Shown here: positions 22,433 through 33,268 of the stretch, piece after piece | Position numbering within the stretch: the first letter of the stretch is position 1 | How the letters are laid out: the number at the start of each line of letters is the position of its first letter | Assembly: GCA_007570785.1 (NCBI GenBank) | Contig: ML664161.1 | Coordinates: forward strand, 7,469,035 to 7,533,034 | Length of the DNA stretch: 64,000 nt | Source: Antilocapra americana | Taxonomy: Eukaryota; Chordata; Mammalia; Artiodactyla; Antilocapridae | Reading direction: 5' to 3' | The notes under the pieces: model-generated | Told to the model about the DNA's origin: nothing | Databases searched by the model: none | What the model saw: only the letters and a program-made list of their open reading frames with translations | Made by a program: the position numbers and the translations under genes

Positions 22433-22660
22433 AACATTTATTGAGAACTTCCTATATGCTATGCATTGTGCTAACTGCTTTACATTCACGAACTCAGTGA
22501 TTACAATAAACTTAGGTCCTAGGCATTTTATCCCCTTTTTACAAGTAAGATAACAACTTCATCAAGGTCACACAGTTAATAAGTGGTCAGGCATGGATTC
22601 AGCCTCAGGTACCTTTGACTCCAAAGCATATGCATTTTACCACCAGGCTTTTAACTCCCA
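22433..22660 (+). mobile_element. MIR SINE
   Basis: Nearly complete MIR directly after the L1 tail: cctatatgctatgcattgtgc, ccctttttacaagtaag, catcaaggtcacacagttaat, actccaaagcatatgcatttta. Confidence 0.82.
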
Positions 22661-23119
22661 TGATTTATGGCCAGTGAAATCTTTAGGAAACAAATATCAA
22701 CCTACTTCAAAGAGGCCTTTCCCAAAGAAAACAAACCTAAGCCAAGCAGCTGTCCTGTGCATCCTAACAGTTCAGTGGGCATCCTGCCTCTTGCCTACCT
22801 AGGTGTCAGCCTAGTGAAGCCAGGCATAAGCCCAGCATGTAGACTTACATCATACGATCATTTCCCACCAGCCCAGCCTACTCCTTAGTCATCAAAGGCA
22901 CAGACCTCACCTGTTTCATTGTCACCTGCCTGGAGTCCCACTCACAACCTGCAGTGTTCAGGCCACCTGAGGTTTCTACCTGCTGGACCCCAGGAAATCC
23001 TCCCAACATTGATGACAGTATCCTCAGGGAAGGGGATTCATGGCTGCTGAGCTCTGACTATGCACCAAGAAAATTTCTAGACAGATTGTCAAGGTAATAT
23101 AACGTATTAACAATTTAAT
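22661..23119. other. Unassigned non-coding stretch
   Basis: Two overlapping short frames (22593-22802 and 22667-22888) without domains; no repeat recognised. Confidence 0.45.
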
Positions 23120-23185
23120 AGCTTAGTGGGTTATAGTCCATGGGGTTGCAAAGAATCAGACTATGACTGAGTGCACGCACACACA
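23120..23185 (+). mobile_element. Bov-tA 3' tail fragment
   Basis: tagtccatggggttgcaaag followed by a SINE-type end and a short CA-rich tail. The head and middle are missing. Confidence 0.7.
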
Positions 23186-23188
23186 TAC

Positions 23189-23421
23189 AAAGCACAAAAA
23201 GAGGGCTTCCCTGGTGGCTCAGTGGTAAAGAATCCACCTGCCAAGCAGGAGACTTGGGTTATATCCCTGAGTCAGGAAGATCCCCTGGAGAAGGAAAAGG
23301 CAACCCACTCCAGTAAGCTAGCCTGGAAAATCCCATGGACAGAGGAGCCTGGCGGGATAGAGTCCAATGGGGTCACAAAGGGTCAGACTCAGACTTAGCA
23401 GCAAAGGCCCGGAAAAGCACA
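23189..23421 (+). mobile_element. Bov-tA SINE
   Basis: Forward full-length Bov-tA; aaagcaca at 23189-23196 and 23414-23421 is a likely TSD. It stands just after the SINE tail fragment and before a MIR. The frame 23171-23398 is SINE sequence. Confidence 0.92.
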
Positions 23422-23625
23422 GGCTTCAGAGTCACATGTGGGTTTAGATCTAAGCTTTGCTGTTTTCTAACTGTAAGACCTTGAGTAAGTTAACTAGTCT
23501 GAATCTCAATTGTAAAATGAGGATAATGGGGTTATTTGAGGAACAAATAAAATGATATTAAAAAATCCCTTAACAACTGCCCAGCCAGAGTAGGTACTCA
23601 GTAACTGCTGAAAATACAGGATTGA
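23422..23625 (-). mobile_element. MIR SINE
   Basis: Antisense MIR: agatctaagctttgctgttt, agaccttgagtaagttaac, caattgtaaaatgaggataat, tacttcagtaac-like end. Confidence 0.75.
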
Positions 23626-23654
23626 AAAATCAGCTAAAACTGAGATTTAAAAGT

Positions 23655-23880
23655 CTTTTACTACAACACCAAGAGTGAATTTTATGTAAACTATGGACTC
23701 TCCTTGATAAGGATATGTCAATGCAGGTTCAACAACGGTAACTAATGGACCACTCTGGTGGGATGTTGATCTTGGGGGAGGCTAGGGATGTGTGGGGGTA
23801 GGAGATACGTGGGGAATCTCCATACCTTCTGCTCTGTTTTGCTGTAGACTTAAAACTGCTGTAAAAAATAAAGTCTTAAT
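23655..23880 (+). mobile_element. L1M 3' UTR end
   Basis: ccaagagtgaattttatgt, ggaccactctggtgggatg, tcttgggggaggctaggga and the end cttaaaactgctgtaaaaaa-like match the old L1M 3' UTR order. Confidence 0.78.
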
Positions 23881-23944
23881 GGCAACCAAAAAGTCTTTCA
23901 GACCCCAAATCTCCTACTTGCAAAGAAGATCTCAATTATACCTA

Positions 23945-24165
23945 TTTTGGTTTTTGATCAGTCTGGTGGCTCAGACGGTAAAGAATCTGCCTGCAGTGCA
24001 GAAGACAGGCTCGATCCCTGGGTTGGGAGGATCACCTGGAGAAGGAAATTTCAACCTGCGCCAGTATTCTTAACTGGAAAAATCCATGGACAGAGGAGCC
24101 TGGGAGCTACAGTCCATGGATCACAAAGAGTTAGACTCGATCGAGCGACTAACACTAGAGAACAT
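23945..24165 (+). mobile_element. Bov-tA SINE
   Basis: Forward Bov-tA from gatcagtctggtggctcagac to gagcgactaacac. No clear TSD. The frames at 23792-24183 overlap it and are not genes. Confidence 0.9.
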
Positions 24166-24358
24166 TATAAATTGTATAAATAAAGTTTAGTTTGTAGTTT
24201 GTGTCTCTCTATATATAGGAAAGCTGTATTGAACCTTCACCATTTCTTTTTTATAGATGTTAGATACTCCCCCCCACTTAAAAATATGTGTATTTTCATG
24301 TAATACATCATCATATATTGTTTTCTGCTGGCCAATGGAAGACAAGAGTGATGTAAGC

Positions 24359-24461
24359 AATGGTTCCCCAACCTTGAGAGGGTGTGGCGTAGACATCAGG
24401 ACTTTTTAAAAATCTCCTCCAGTGATTCTAATAGTTAGTAGCCAACTTTGAGAACCGCTGA
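24359..24461. mobile_element. MER5-like hAT MITE, shortened
   Basis: Terminal-like ends caatggttccccaacc at left and aactttgagaaccgctg at right resemble the inverted ends of MER5 (hAT-Charlie) MITEs; the middle is short and rearranged. Confidence 0.6.
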
Positions 24462-24464
24462 TAA

Positions 24465-24645
24465 GGGAGGGCTTGGTGATAGCTCTGGTACTTGCCTCCT
24501 GAACGGCCTTGGTAAGTCATACTATTTTTCTGAGGCTTTGTTCTTTTATCTGTAAGTTAGGATAAAAGTAACTACCTGCAGAGTTGCTGCAAGATTCCAT
24601 ATGTGTCAAATGTCAGTTAAACAGCAATTTCAATATATAACAGCT
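24465..24645 (-). mobile_element. MIR SINE
   Basis: Antisense MIR traces: tcctgaacggccttggtaag, ctttgttcttttatctgtaag, aactacctgcagagttgctg. Confidence 0.65.
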
Positions 24646-24689
24646 ATTTTTAGCAGTTTCATTGACTGATTCCAAATCATTTTATTTGA

Positions 24690-24769
24690 TGTCTCCTGTT
24701 TTAAATGTACAATCTGATGAGTTTTAACAAGTATATATAGCTGTGTAACCACCCCTCAATCAAGACTTA
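24690..24769 (-). mobile_element. L1M 3' UTR, left part
   Basis: tttaaatgtacaatctgatg, gctgtgtaaccacccctcaa and caagactta match antisense L1M 3' UTR. The sequence expected next (gaacatttcc...) appears at 26032, so the intervening 1.26 kb is an insertion. Confidence 0.75.
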
Positions 24770-25018
24770 GGTAGTCCTTGCTTTCCACAGTTATTACTGA
24801 AAAATGGAACTGAAAAATGACCATGCAAAGTAATCTTAATAAAAAAAAATGGGGAAGATTTTGATTATCCCATGACCTTCAAAAATGTTTGCAAAATATT
24901 AAAAAAAAAACCTCTCTTGCTATCAGTTATAAATGAATAAAGAAATTTAAAAAACAACAAAAGAAATGCTTTGTCCTCTGTAATTTAAAATATCTGAAAA
25001 AATTGAGAACTAAGGTAT

Positions 25019-25258
25019 TTATTTACTCGTCAAAAGCTTATCAAGAGTAGTTTGAACAGCACTTGCCCTTTTCTTGTCGTGTAGTTTAATGTACAGAGTG
25101 AGCATCTTTTCTACATCTTGGCAGACTGTTGTGCTCCTTTCTAAGTCTAGATCAGCTCCCAGTGTTGAATCTTCCCCACTTTCAATGTCACACAGCTCAT
25201 GAACCATGACTCTGAGAATGATGGGGTTAATGTGCAGTTTTTTTCTTACCAGTGTCAC
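25019..25258 (-). pseudogene. Tigger-type transposase C-terminal remnant
   Basis: 79-codon frame resembling the end of Tigger/TIGD transposases: an acidic stretch (IESGEDS), LERSTTVCQDVEKML, and the closing KKRASAVQTTLDKLL, comparable to the KK...QTTLD.F ending of that family. The DDE catalytic core and DNA-binding domain are absent. A second frame upstream on the same strand (25305-25502, with KSNENQVIKEMAKQGNADIA) may belong to the same element, but I cannot place it in the family protein. Confidence 0.5.
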
Positions 25259-25747
25259 GTCTCTTCATCCTTTTAATCACAACCATTTTCTTCATTTATG
25301 CACACTATAAGCTCACCTTCACTGAGTTTCTCCACTGTTTATGTGAAATCTCTTGAATGGTGGCTATGTCAGCATTCCCTTGTTTGGCCATTTCTTTTAT
25401 AACTTGATTTTCATTTGATTTGAATTTCACTTCCAACATTATCATTTTTTCATTTATTTGCTGCATTTGCATCTTTGTTGGCCAGTTCCTTCTCTCCATC
25501 ATCCACTTTTGTAAATGTCACGTGGGCTATCACTGGGAGACAAGGCAGGAACACAAAGGTGTCTATGAACTGGAGAACAGGTAGCCGGTGACCAGCAAGC
25601 AAGACCGAAAGAAGTGATGTGGTTCATCACTGATCAAGATGCATTCCTGCTTCTCACATCGCTGTCTGTGGACTGAGGAGCTAGCTGGAAAATTTTTAAC
25701 TTAAGCACTTACAGTTAAGGTACTGTGGTAACTGAAATTTGAACTCT

Positions 25748-25963
25748 GTTGGTGGAGTTGTTCAGTTGCTCAGTGGTGTCCAACTCTTTTGTGACCCCAT
25801 GGACTGTTTCCTGCCAGGCTCCTCAGTCCATGTGATATTCCAATCAAGAATACTGGAGTGGGTTGCCATTTCCTTGTCCAGGGGATCTTCCCAACTGAGG
25901 GATCGAAACTGCATCTCCTGCTTTGGCAGGTAGATTCTTTACCACTGGGCCACCTGGGAAGCT
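25748..25963 (-). mobile_element. Bov-tA SINE inside Tigger-like element
   Basis: Reverse-strand Bov-tA from the tgttcagttgctcagtggtg tail to ccacctgggaagc. Younger than the DNA transposon it interrupts. Confidence 0.9.
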
Positions 25964-26023
25964 AATGGAGACTGGTGTTTTTTAACTAAATGGTGATCAC
26001 TGAAAGCACACACACCGAGGACT

Positions 26024-26155
26024 GCCTGTATCGAACATTTCCAACCTCCCCCCGCCCCAGATAGCTCCCTGATACCTATCTATCTGTAGTTCATGCCTGT
26101 ATTGAACATTTCCAACCCCCCAGATAGCTCCCTGATACCTATCTGTAGTTCATGC
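26024..26155. repeat. 71-bp tandem duplication (second copy shortened)
   Basis: Unit 1 (26024-26094) and unit 2 (26095-about 26154) both read gcctgtat[c/t]gaacatttcc ... agatagctccctgatacct ... ctgtagttcatgc. Unit 2 lacks about 8 C-rich bases and one ctat. The unit spans the last bases of the Tigger-like element plus L1M, so it arose after that insertion. Confidence 0.9.
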
Positions 26156-26345
26156 CCACCCCAACTCCCAGGTCCTGGCAAATACTGATCTGCTCTATGT
26201 CACTGTAGTTTTGCCTCTTCTAGAATTTCACATAAATAGAATGAATCAAACTGTTTGAAGTCTATCATGTCTGGCTTCTTTCATTTAGCATGATGCTTTC
26301 GAAATTCATTTATGGTGCTACATGTATATGATGGCTATTTTTCTT
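26029..26345 (-). mobile_element. L1M 3' UTR, right part
   Basis: Antisense L1M resumes with gaacatttcc, then tcctggcaaatactgatctg, tttcacataaatagaatgaa and ggcttctttcatttagcat. Contains the tandem duplication above. Confidence 0.8.
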
Positions 26346-26499
26346 TCTTTTCTCTTCGACTACTAAACTAATCTTTCACCTTAAGTCAATATACAATGAA
26401 ACAAAATAAATACATGAGTAAACCTGCTTTGATTTCACAGCCTCCCCCATCTCCCTCCTCTTTGTAACTGAATTTTTTTAAACAGTCACCCTCTAACAT

Positions 26500-27360
26500 T
26501 TTCTACTTCACTCCTTCCTCAACCCACATTCCAGTTTCAGCCCTGCCAAACCTATAAAATTGCCTTTAAAGAAGGCCACACCTTTCTTTCTACTGCTCTT
26601 CACCTTCTTCCTTCTTTTCTTTTTAGCCACACTTGATACTGTTAAGCACTCCCTCAAAATCTCCTGATTCTCTTCTTCCCTCTCTGACTCAGCCTTCTCA
26701 GTCTATGGTGTGGGCCCCCTTCCCCCAACATGAGCTCCTAAGGTGTAGTCCTGGGACTTCTGTTATTCTTCACTTGCATCCCCTCCCCAGACAATCTCAA
26801 CTGTCCCCATAGTTTGCCCTAGCTCTAATCTCTTTCCTAAATTTCAGACAATATATACTACTGTCCAATAAATATCTGAATTTGAATGTCCCATAGATAC
26901 CTTCAAATCACATATTCAAAATTAAATTAATCATTTCAATGCCTCCTCCTTCTCCTGCCCTTGCCCCCCAAAAAGCTGTTCCTCCATCTGTGTTCCCAAT
27001 TTAAGTGAATGGTTTCAGTATCAACCACTTATCCAAACCAGAAACCCAGCTTCCTCCCTCTCCCATACTCCCAGCCCCCCACATGCAATAGAACACCAAG
27101 ACGGGTCAACGCCACTCCAGCTCTCAGAGCCTGTATCCTTCTCTCCATTTCCACTTCCACTACTATGTTCCAGCCACCATTACATCTCTCCACGATCACT
27201 CTGATGCCTTGTAATGTTTTGACCACTGTGTGATTTTTCTAAAACACAATCTGATCTTCTATCTTCCTGTTTAAAACTATTCAATGTGTCTCCATCCCAA
27301 GCTCCTAAGGAAAAAAGAAAGCTTTCTATACCCCTGGTCCCAGCTCACCACCCAGACTTT
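26500..27360 (+). mobile_element. L2 LINE, ORF2 region remnant
   Basis: Sense-orientation L2 coding sequence, heavily mutated: gccacacttgatactgttaa, gaatttgaatgtcccatag, tccatctgtgttcccaattt, ttctccatttccacttcc and ctgatcttctatcttcctg appear in the order of L2 RT-to-3' sequence. The frames at 27009-27226 are broken LINE sequence. Confidence 0.75.
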
Positions 27361-28479
27361 ACAAATAATCAATATAATTTGTGTCATCACTTGGGGGAGA
27401 TCATCTGACCCTTTGTCCCTAGTTTCTAAACAGTAGAAACTAGGAATGTAATGAAGTGACAGGTTCTTGGCCATTGGCTCCATCTTGGCAGAGGGCTGAG
27501 TTGCAGTTTGTTCTCTGCTTAAGAAGGCAGGGTGGGGCCCCCAGCCAAGAGGCAGAGGAGCCGGGTACAGGCAGTGACACACCTTCCAAGAGAAGAGAAA
27601 GACAAGGGGAAGAGGAGAGGAACTCAGAGGTTATGTCTGGAAGTGTGGGTCTCCAGTGAACAGACAGAGCCTTCCTTGCTCTGTTCTGTTCCCCTCAACA
27701 GTCCTGCATCCTAGTAGATCAGAAGGCTCCTAGTGAGGACAGAAGCATCCCTGAAACTCAGAATTCTTCTCATCATACTTCAGAGCATCTTGTTAATCAG
27801 CCAGTTTGGGTTTGGGCAAGGGCTAAGAGAGCCCATGAGGCAGATGCCTTTTCCTTCCCAGTGGCCTGGATCCAAACAAGCACAGGACATCCAAACTTGA
27901 ACTGGGGCCATGGGGTTCAGTTTACCATTGGGTGTTTGTGTTTACTGTTTTTCTTTCCTCAGGCTTTCTTTCTACACCACACCTCACACCCCAGTTCCTT
28001 TCCCCTGAGCAGAGTTATCTCTTCATGGAAGAGGATCTATTACCAGCAGGATCTTTGCAGAAATAGCAAGCCCATCTTTCTACTGTTGAGTTAATCACAA
28101 GGCAGAATCAACACACATTCTGATCTCCTGCAAGTCAAGGGCATAAAAAAAAATGTTTTTAAAGAATTTGGTTACTATTTCCAAAAACATGTCAACAATC
28201 ATTGTAGGAAAAATGAGAACTTTATTGCACTTCTTAAATTTGCTTTATAGTTTCATAGCGTTTTCATTTTAAACTATCTGTGAAGGCATACCAGAGAGGT
28301 TAGTCCAGCCAGTCCTGCTGGGTGAAGTCTTCTCAGAGGCTAATCCACCTCTGACAGGCCCTTGAAGGAAGTCAGAGCAAGAAATGGTGCTTCTGAGCAA
28401 AGGTGGATTCCCTCTCATTAACTCAGAGACAGGGCTGGAACCATCAAGAGGCCCCTAGAGGTCATCTGACATCCAGCCC
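27361..28479. other. Unassigned non-coding stretch
   Basis: Frames at 27277-27714 and 27861-28094 lack domains and overlap on opposite strands. No repeat recognised. Confidence 0.45.
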
Positions 28480-28665
28480 CTCACTTCACGTTAAGGAAAG
28501 TGAGGGGCAGTGAGACTGGGTGCCTTACCCAAGGCAGGTGATTGTCCAAGGTCAGATGGCCTCTCTGAGATCAGGTGACTTGCTTAACATCACACAGTTA
28601 AGCTTAAATCAAAGCCAAGACTGAAAACTTGGTCTGACTCCAGGGTAGTATTTTCCAACAGTATC
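28480..28665 (+). mobile_element. MIR SINE
   Basis: ttaaggaaagtgaggggcag, gtgacttgcttaacatcacac, tggtctgactccagggtag match MIR order; includes a small internal repetition (28535-28580). Confidence 0.65.
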
Positions 28666-29417
28666 ACAGGTGGCTCAACAGCAGTCCATGGCCCCTTCTT
28701 TGCCTCCGCTCCGAAACAGCAGACACATCCCACTTTAGAACCTGCAAACTGCTTTTGAGCAACCAGAATCTGAGATTCTATCATCCTCAGCTGACAGAGT
28801 TGGGTCCTGTGGGTTCCTTCTGTTTATGGGAGTTGGGAGGCGGTGGGGGCGCTGATGACTTCACCACAGACCATGCAGCAAGCCAGGGACAGTGCCAACT
28901 TCCCAGCTCCCCGGCCCCTGCTCTTTCTTTCTATTTCTGAGTCAGCTGAGCTAGTCAGCTTCCCACACTGTAAACACAACACAGAGCAGGGAAACAATGA
29001 GGCTGCCTATTTAGACAAGACCTGCTTCCCTGCTGAGTGCCACTACGTGTCTCTTTTTGTGCTCTTGAACAGTCCGTTCCAGCAGCTGGCTGCTAGGACA
29101 ACAGGCAAGAGGGATGTCTGTGAACTAGTCCCTTAAAGGGGTTTGATCCATGTCTTCATGGACAAAAATAAGCCCACTAGAGCCTCAGAAGAGCAGAGTT
29201 GAGCTGAAGTGGAGGCCATGGCAAAGGTCCCAGTCATTAGAAACATTTAGACAGATGTGTCTTTATTAGATCATGCCGTGAAAGATAACACAATCAGGGA
29301 ACAGATATTACCTGTGCCCTAGAAAGGAAACTGCCATCTTTTTAATCAGATCAAACTCTGAGCTTGCAAGGTAGCCATGAAAGGAGGAAAAGCTCTAACT
29401 CTGTTTAACCCTTCCCT
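28666..29417. other. Unassigned non-coding stretch
   Basis: Moderately GC-rich at 28800-28930. Overlapping frames at 28755-28940 and 28843-29136 have no recognised domain or splice context. Confidence 0.45.
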
Positions 29418-29585
29418 TTAGGCAGTGTTTCTCAAACTGTAGTGAGCTCGTCTTCAAAATGCATAGATTCAGGCCTCACTCCTCGTTCCTCTGGCACTGA
29501 GGGGGAGTCTGGGGGAGGGCAGGATGCCCGGGCATCTGCATTTCTAACAAGCATCCCCAGGACCACACTTCAGATTCCCTTCCTC
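29418..29585 (+). mobile_element. MER5-type hAT MITE
   Basis: ggcagtgtttctcaaactgt at the left end, ctgcatttctaacaagcatc and ccaggaccacacttcagatt follow the MER5A order. The right terminal repeat is worn. Confidence 0.75.
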
Positions 29586-29741
29586 GTTGTTGCTGTTGCC
29601 ACTGGGTAGCCTCTTAGGGGAGCTAGTCCCCATTTATTGCTTTTACTCACATCTCCCCTTCCAAACAAGGCTGAAACATTTCAACAAGGCTATGCTAAAG
29701 GCTTTGGGAAGGAAAAAGGTAAACAAGCAGAGAGTAGCTTG

Positions 29742-29979
29742 CAACTAAAGGGGCTTCCCTGGTGGCTTAGCGATAAAGAATCTGCTGAACTTCAGGAGAC
29801 CTGGGTTTGATCCCTGGGTCAAGAAGATCCCCTGAAGGAAGGCATGACAACCCACTCCAGTATTCTTGCCTGGAGAATTCCATGGACAGAGGAGCCTGGC
29901 AGGCTGCAGTCCAAAGGGTTGCACAGAGTTGGACATGACTGAATTGACTAAGCAGCAGCAGCAGCAGTTGACAACTAAA
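29742..29979 (+). mobile_element. Bov-tA SINE with CAG tail
   Basis: Forward Bov-tA (29750-29971) with a tail of six CAG-type units (29951-29968). Perfect 8-bp direct repeat caactaaa at 29742-29749 and 29972-29979. Confidence 0.95.
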
Positions 29980-30514
29980 TAATCTGGTTTATAAAAGGCA
30001 GTTTCCTCATCTTCAGTGTGGACTCCCCTATAGGGCTATCTTCCAGCTAGACTCCAACTTGTCCATGTAAGAAGATTTTTTTTTACCACCCAGGTGGGCA
30101 TGCCTTCATGAATATGGAGATGCCTTGACATGGAGACCTAGAAGAGGAAAGCTTGGGAGGAGCCACAGAGTCCCTGTTCAGCCCACCTACAGTTCATCTC
30201 CTGAGCTTAACTCTTCTATGAAATTATCCACCTCTTTCCTTGGCAAGTTGATTCTAAGAAAATCTAAATTGGTCAGAAGTGAAGCTACAATTCCTTAAAC
30301 TCTTACAATTGTACCTAAGTCAGTGCCATGCAGTGAGTCAGCGATAAATGTCACTTCCAGAAAATAAAAACAAGAGGGAATTTGGGAGGGAGTGGTGGTA
30401 GTAGAAGGGGTCATTTCCTCTCAACTCCTTCCAGACAGATCCTGGGTGCTGGGATTGTGGTGACTGGAGAGGCAGCAGCTCGAAAAAGAGGCCAGACCTG
30501 ACATTTCAGTTTAG
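29980..30514. other. Unassigned non-coding stretch
   Basis: No repeat, exon or RNA gene recognised. Confidence 0.45.
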
Positions 30515-30605
30515 CCATTTGTTCATTCAATCAACAGTTTTTGAACACCTATTATATGCTAGATCCCAGGCTAGGCATTGTAAACACTGTAGAGCAATTA
30601 ACAAG
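30515..30605 (-). mobile_element. L2 3' end
   Basis: Antisense L2 terminus: tcattcaatcaacagttttt, acacctattatatgctagat, ggctaggcattgtaaacac. Confidence 0.7.
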
Positions 30606-30985
30606 ATAGGCTCATTTGCAGTAAGATAGATGGACCTAGAGATTTTCATACAAAGTGAAGTCAGAAAGAGAAAGACAAATATGATATCACTTATATGTGG
30701 AACCTAAAATATGACACAGAAGAATTTATCTATGAAACAGAAACAAATTCACAGACATAGAGAACAGATGTGTGGTTTCAAAGCAGGGGAAGAGATCAAT
30801 TGAAAGGTTCAGATTAGTAGATGCAGACTATTATATGTAGAATGAATAAATAAGATCCTACTGCATAGCACAGGGAACTGTATTTAATATCCTGTGATAA
30901 ACCATAATAGAATCACTTTGCTGTACAACAGAAATTAACACAACACTGTAAATCAATGGTACTTCAATAAAATAAAATTTAAAAA
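30606..30985 (+). mobile_element. L1 3' end (cetartiodactyl type)
   Basis: gtaagatagatggacctagag, aaagtgaagtcagaaagag, atgatatcacttatatgtgg, then the actgcatagcacagggaact and aacacaacactgtaaatcaa blocks and an A-rich end. 5'-truncated. The antisense frame 30858-31067 is a shadow. Confidence 0.85.
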
Positions 30986-31691
30986 CCCAAGAAAGGGTCT
31001 TGTCTGTTACAGCCCAGCAGAGAAGATGACTAAGGTAACTAATCAGGGGCCTCATTTGTGGCCTCATTGTGCCTGATGATCCTCAGGCGACATTTTGACC
31101 CACACAGCATGTTAAACATTAGGGTATTTCCCATTAAAAATGTGGATTTCTAACTTCTCTTTAAAAATCAGAAAAGATGGCAAAAGTAGGCTTGTGTACC
31201 CCAATGGTAATACTTTCTAGAATTGAGAAGTGGCTATCTCATACATACATATGCACTACATACATGGAGTTCATGTAGAGAAGCATTCACTCCCATTTAC
31301 CACACTCTCCACCACTCCTAATTGTCTCAGATGTGGCCAATTTCACCTTGTCCTGTCCTGTACCCAATGGCTCACCTGTCCTATACCCAATCACATCTGA
31401 ATTGAAGAGTCTTGAATGAAAGCCCAGGGCAGAGGACCTAACCTGGTCTGAAGAATGAAAGATGAAAGAGTTGTTCAGGTGATGAAGGACAAGGAAAGCA
31501 GTAGGTTAGGAATGCGAGGCAAAGGCAACAATGTATGCAAAGGCCCAGAGATGAAGGTTGGAGAGTCTGAGAGTAAGGGGTCAGGTGTGTTTGAGGAAGG
31601 TGGACTGTTGCTTACAGGTAGAGCTCCGAAGAGAGAGGAGAGAGATGGAGGTGGAGAGGAAGTCAGGGTTGAGTCATATTAAAAATGTTGG
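30986..31691. other. Unassigned non-coding stretch
   Basis: Contains an imperfect duplication of about 23 bp (cctgtcctgtacccaat, cctgtcctatacccaat) at 31355-31393. The Lys/Glu-rich frames at 31455-31776 carry no domain. Confidence 0.45.
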
Positions 31692-31872
31692 ACTGGAGAC
31701 TTGTCTGGTGGCCCAGTGGCTAAGACTGTGCTCCCAATGCAGACAGCCCGGGTTCAATCCCTGGTCAGGGAACTAGATCCTACATGCCACAACTAAAAAA
31801 GATCCTGCAGCTGCAAGATCAAAGATCCTGAGTGCTGCAACTAAGAGCTGGCACAGACAAACAAATAATTAT
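31692..31872 (+). mobile_element. CHR-type SINE
   Basis: gtggcccagtggctaagact head, gttcaatccctggtcaggg B box, then the gatcctg...gctgcaactaaga repeats of the longer CHR forms. Confidence 0.82.
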
Positions 31873-32295
31873 TCTTTAAAAAACGTCTGATTGCATCCTA
31901 TGTTATATGGCACAAAACACTGGAGGGTTTCAGGCAGGATGATGGCCCTGATCCAACTGTTTTTGGGTGGTTGTTTGTACTGTTGTGTGGGAAGCAGATC
32001 AGAGGAAGCAAGACTGAGCCGGAAACAGGTATCTTAGGGCATTCGTAAGCAGTCCCCCTGTACTAAAGCCACTGGGAAATGTCAAAAGATTGTGTCCTAT
32101 CTTCTCTTCCTCTGAAATCCAGCCTCTATAGCACAACAGAGTCCTGGGCGTGGAGCAGGGACTCAGGGAAAAGTTCCAACTCAAACCTGGGGCAGAAACA
32201 GTAATGGAAATGTTTCAGTCCTGTGGTCATCAGGCTTTGCACAAAGCAGATGCTCTGGATTTACACAGAAAGATCAGCTTTTCTCCTTGACCTTG

Positions 32296-32500
32296 GCTTC
32301 CCAGGTGGCACTAGTGGTAAAGAATCTGCCTGCCAAGGCAAGACACACAAGAGATGAGGGTTCGATCCCTAGATTGGGAAGATTCCCTTGAGTAGGAAAT
32401 GGCATCCTACTCCAGTGTTCTTGCCGGAAAATCCCGTGGGCTACAGTCCATGGGCCTGCAAAAAGTCAGACGCAACTGAGTAATTTAGCACACATTTGAC
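32296..32500 (+). mobile_element. Bov-tA SINE
   Basis: Forward Bov-tA with a deletion in the body (the catggacagaggagcctgg part is missing around 32436). Confidence 0.88.
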
Positions 32501-33206
32501 TCTACACGAAGGGTAAATTTTTTAAAATAAAATGAGAAGCTGTTTTTAAAGTCACTGACTTTCTCTGCCAGCTATTGAGCTCATCTTTGATCTGGGTGAC
32601 CCCTCTGGCTTAGACATGTCTTTCTTGAGAAGGAGAGCATCAGAGTCACCCAATTTCCCTCAGGTGTCCATCAAGTTTAAGAGAAAAACATGAAAATCTT
32701 GAAGGTTATTGACAGGGGTAAGGTGCATTTCCAACTGTCCAAATAGAGTGGAAAAAGGATACAACCAGCTAGAGAAAGGCCCAAATTCCTATATTAGGTG
32801 GTGGAGCGGAGAGACTATTTGAAAGGAAAATTTTTTATTTTTCTGCCTAAGACAACTGGGTTGGAGGTGTAAATCCATTAAAAATCAATTTAGAGAGACA
32901 GAACACTGTTTATTTCACAAATACAGTTCCACCTTCTTAACTCTCCTCCTCCATCACAAAACATCAGATCCTGGCATGGGAGAAATCCATTAGAACTCAG
33001 CTCTGTAGTGCTCATGTGGTCTGCTTGGATTTCATCTACTGGAATATTTACTTTGGATAAAATGCAAGTTCTCTGCAGCAGTTGGGGGTGTGTGTGGAGA
33101 ATTACAGCGGATGGAACAAGCAAGGTGTTTTGCAGTTGAAACCAAACCCCAAGTGGGATTTTTCCACTTAAATTAATTGACTCTCCCACATCTGTACTCC
33201 CCTTTG
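32501..33206. other. Unassigned non-coding stretch
   Basis: The 110-codon antisense frame 32890-33222 shows no domain. No repeat recognised. Confidence 0.45.
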
Positions 33207-33268
33207 TCTGATCTTGGGTCATCTGTTCTCTATTCTGTCTGCTTTGGGGTCATCTGTTCTCTATTCTG
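33207..33268. repeat. 31-bp tandem duplication
   Basis: Two adjacent 31-bp units, 33207-33237 and 33238-33268, share a perfect 22-bp core ending in catctgttctctattctg; three differences lie in the first part. Confidence 0.92.

Larger units (their letters stand above)
24770..26028 (-). mobile_element. Tigger-like (pogo) DNA transposon, internally deleted
   Basis: Insertion within L1M. The right end, read on the minus strand, begins caggcagtcct and the left end on the plus strand reads (ta)ggtagtcct, giving short inverted ends; a TA lies at each edge (24768-24769, 26029-26030) as for Tc1/mariner-group elements. It carries a transposase C-terminus remnant at 25019-25258 and a Bov-tA at 25748-25963. 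Excluding the SINE it is about 1.04 kb, too short for an autonomous Tigger. Confidence 0.6.

Noticed and set aside
26024..26155. CRISPR-like direct repeats
   Set aside because: Only two adjacent units without spacers, in mammalian L1 sequence. No CRISPR array in the window.
27277..27714. Overlapping 101-, 67- and 60-codon frames
   Set aside because: On opposite strands or shifted frames with no similarity to known proteins.
29951..29968. CAG run as a disease-type or coding repeat
   Set aside because: It is the short tail of a Bov-tA SINE, six units only, outside any exon.
32890..33222. 110-codon antisense frame as an exon
   Set aside because: No protein similarity recognised and no convincing splice sites.
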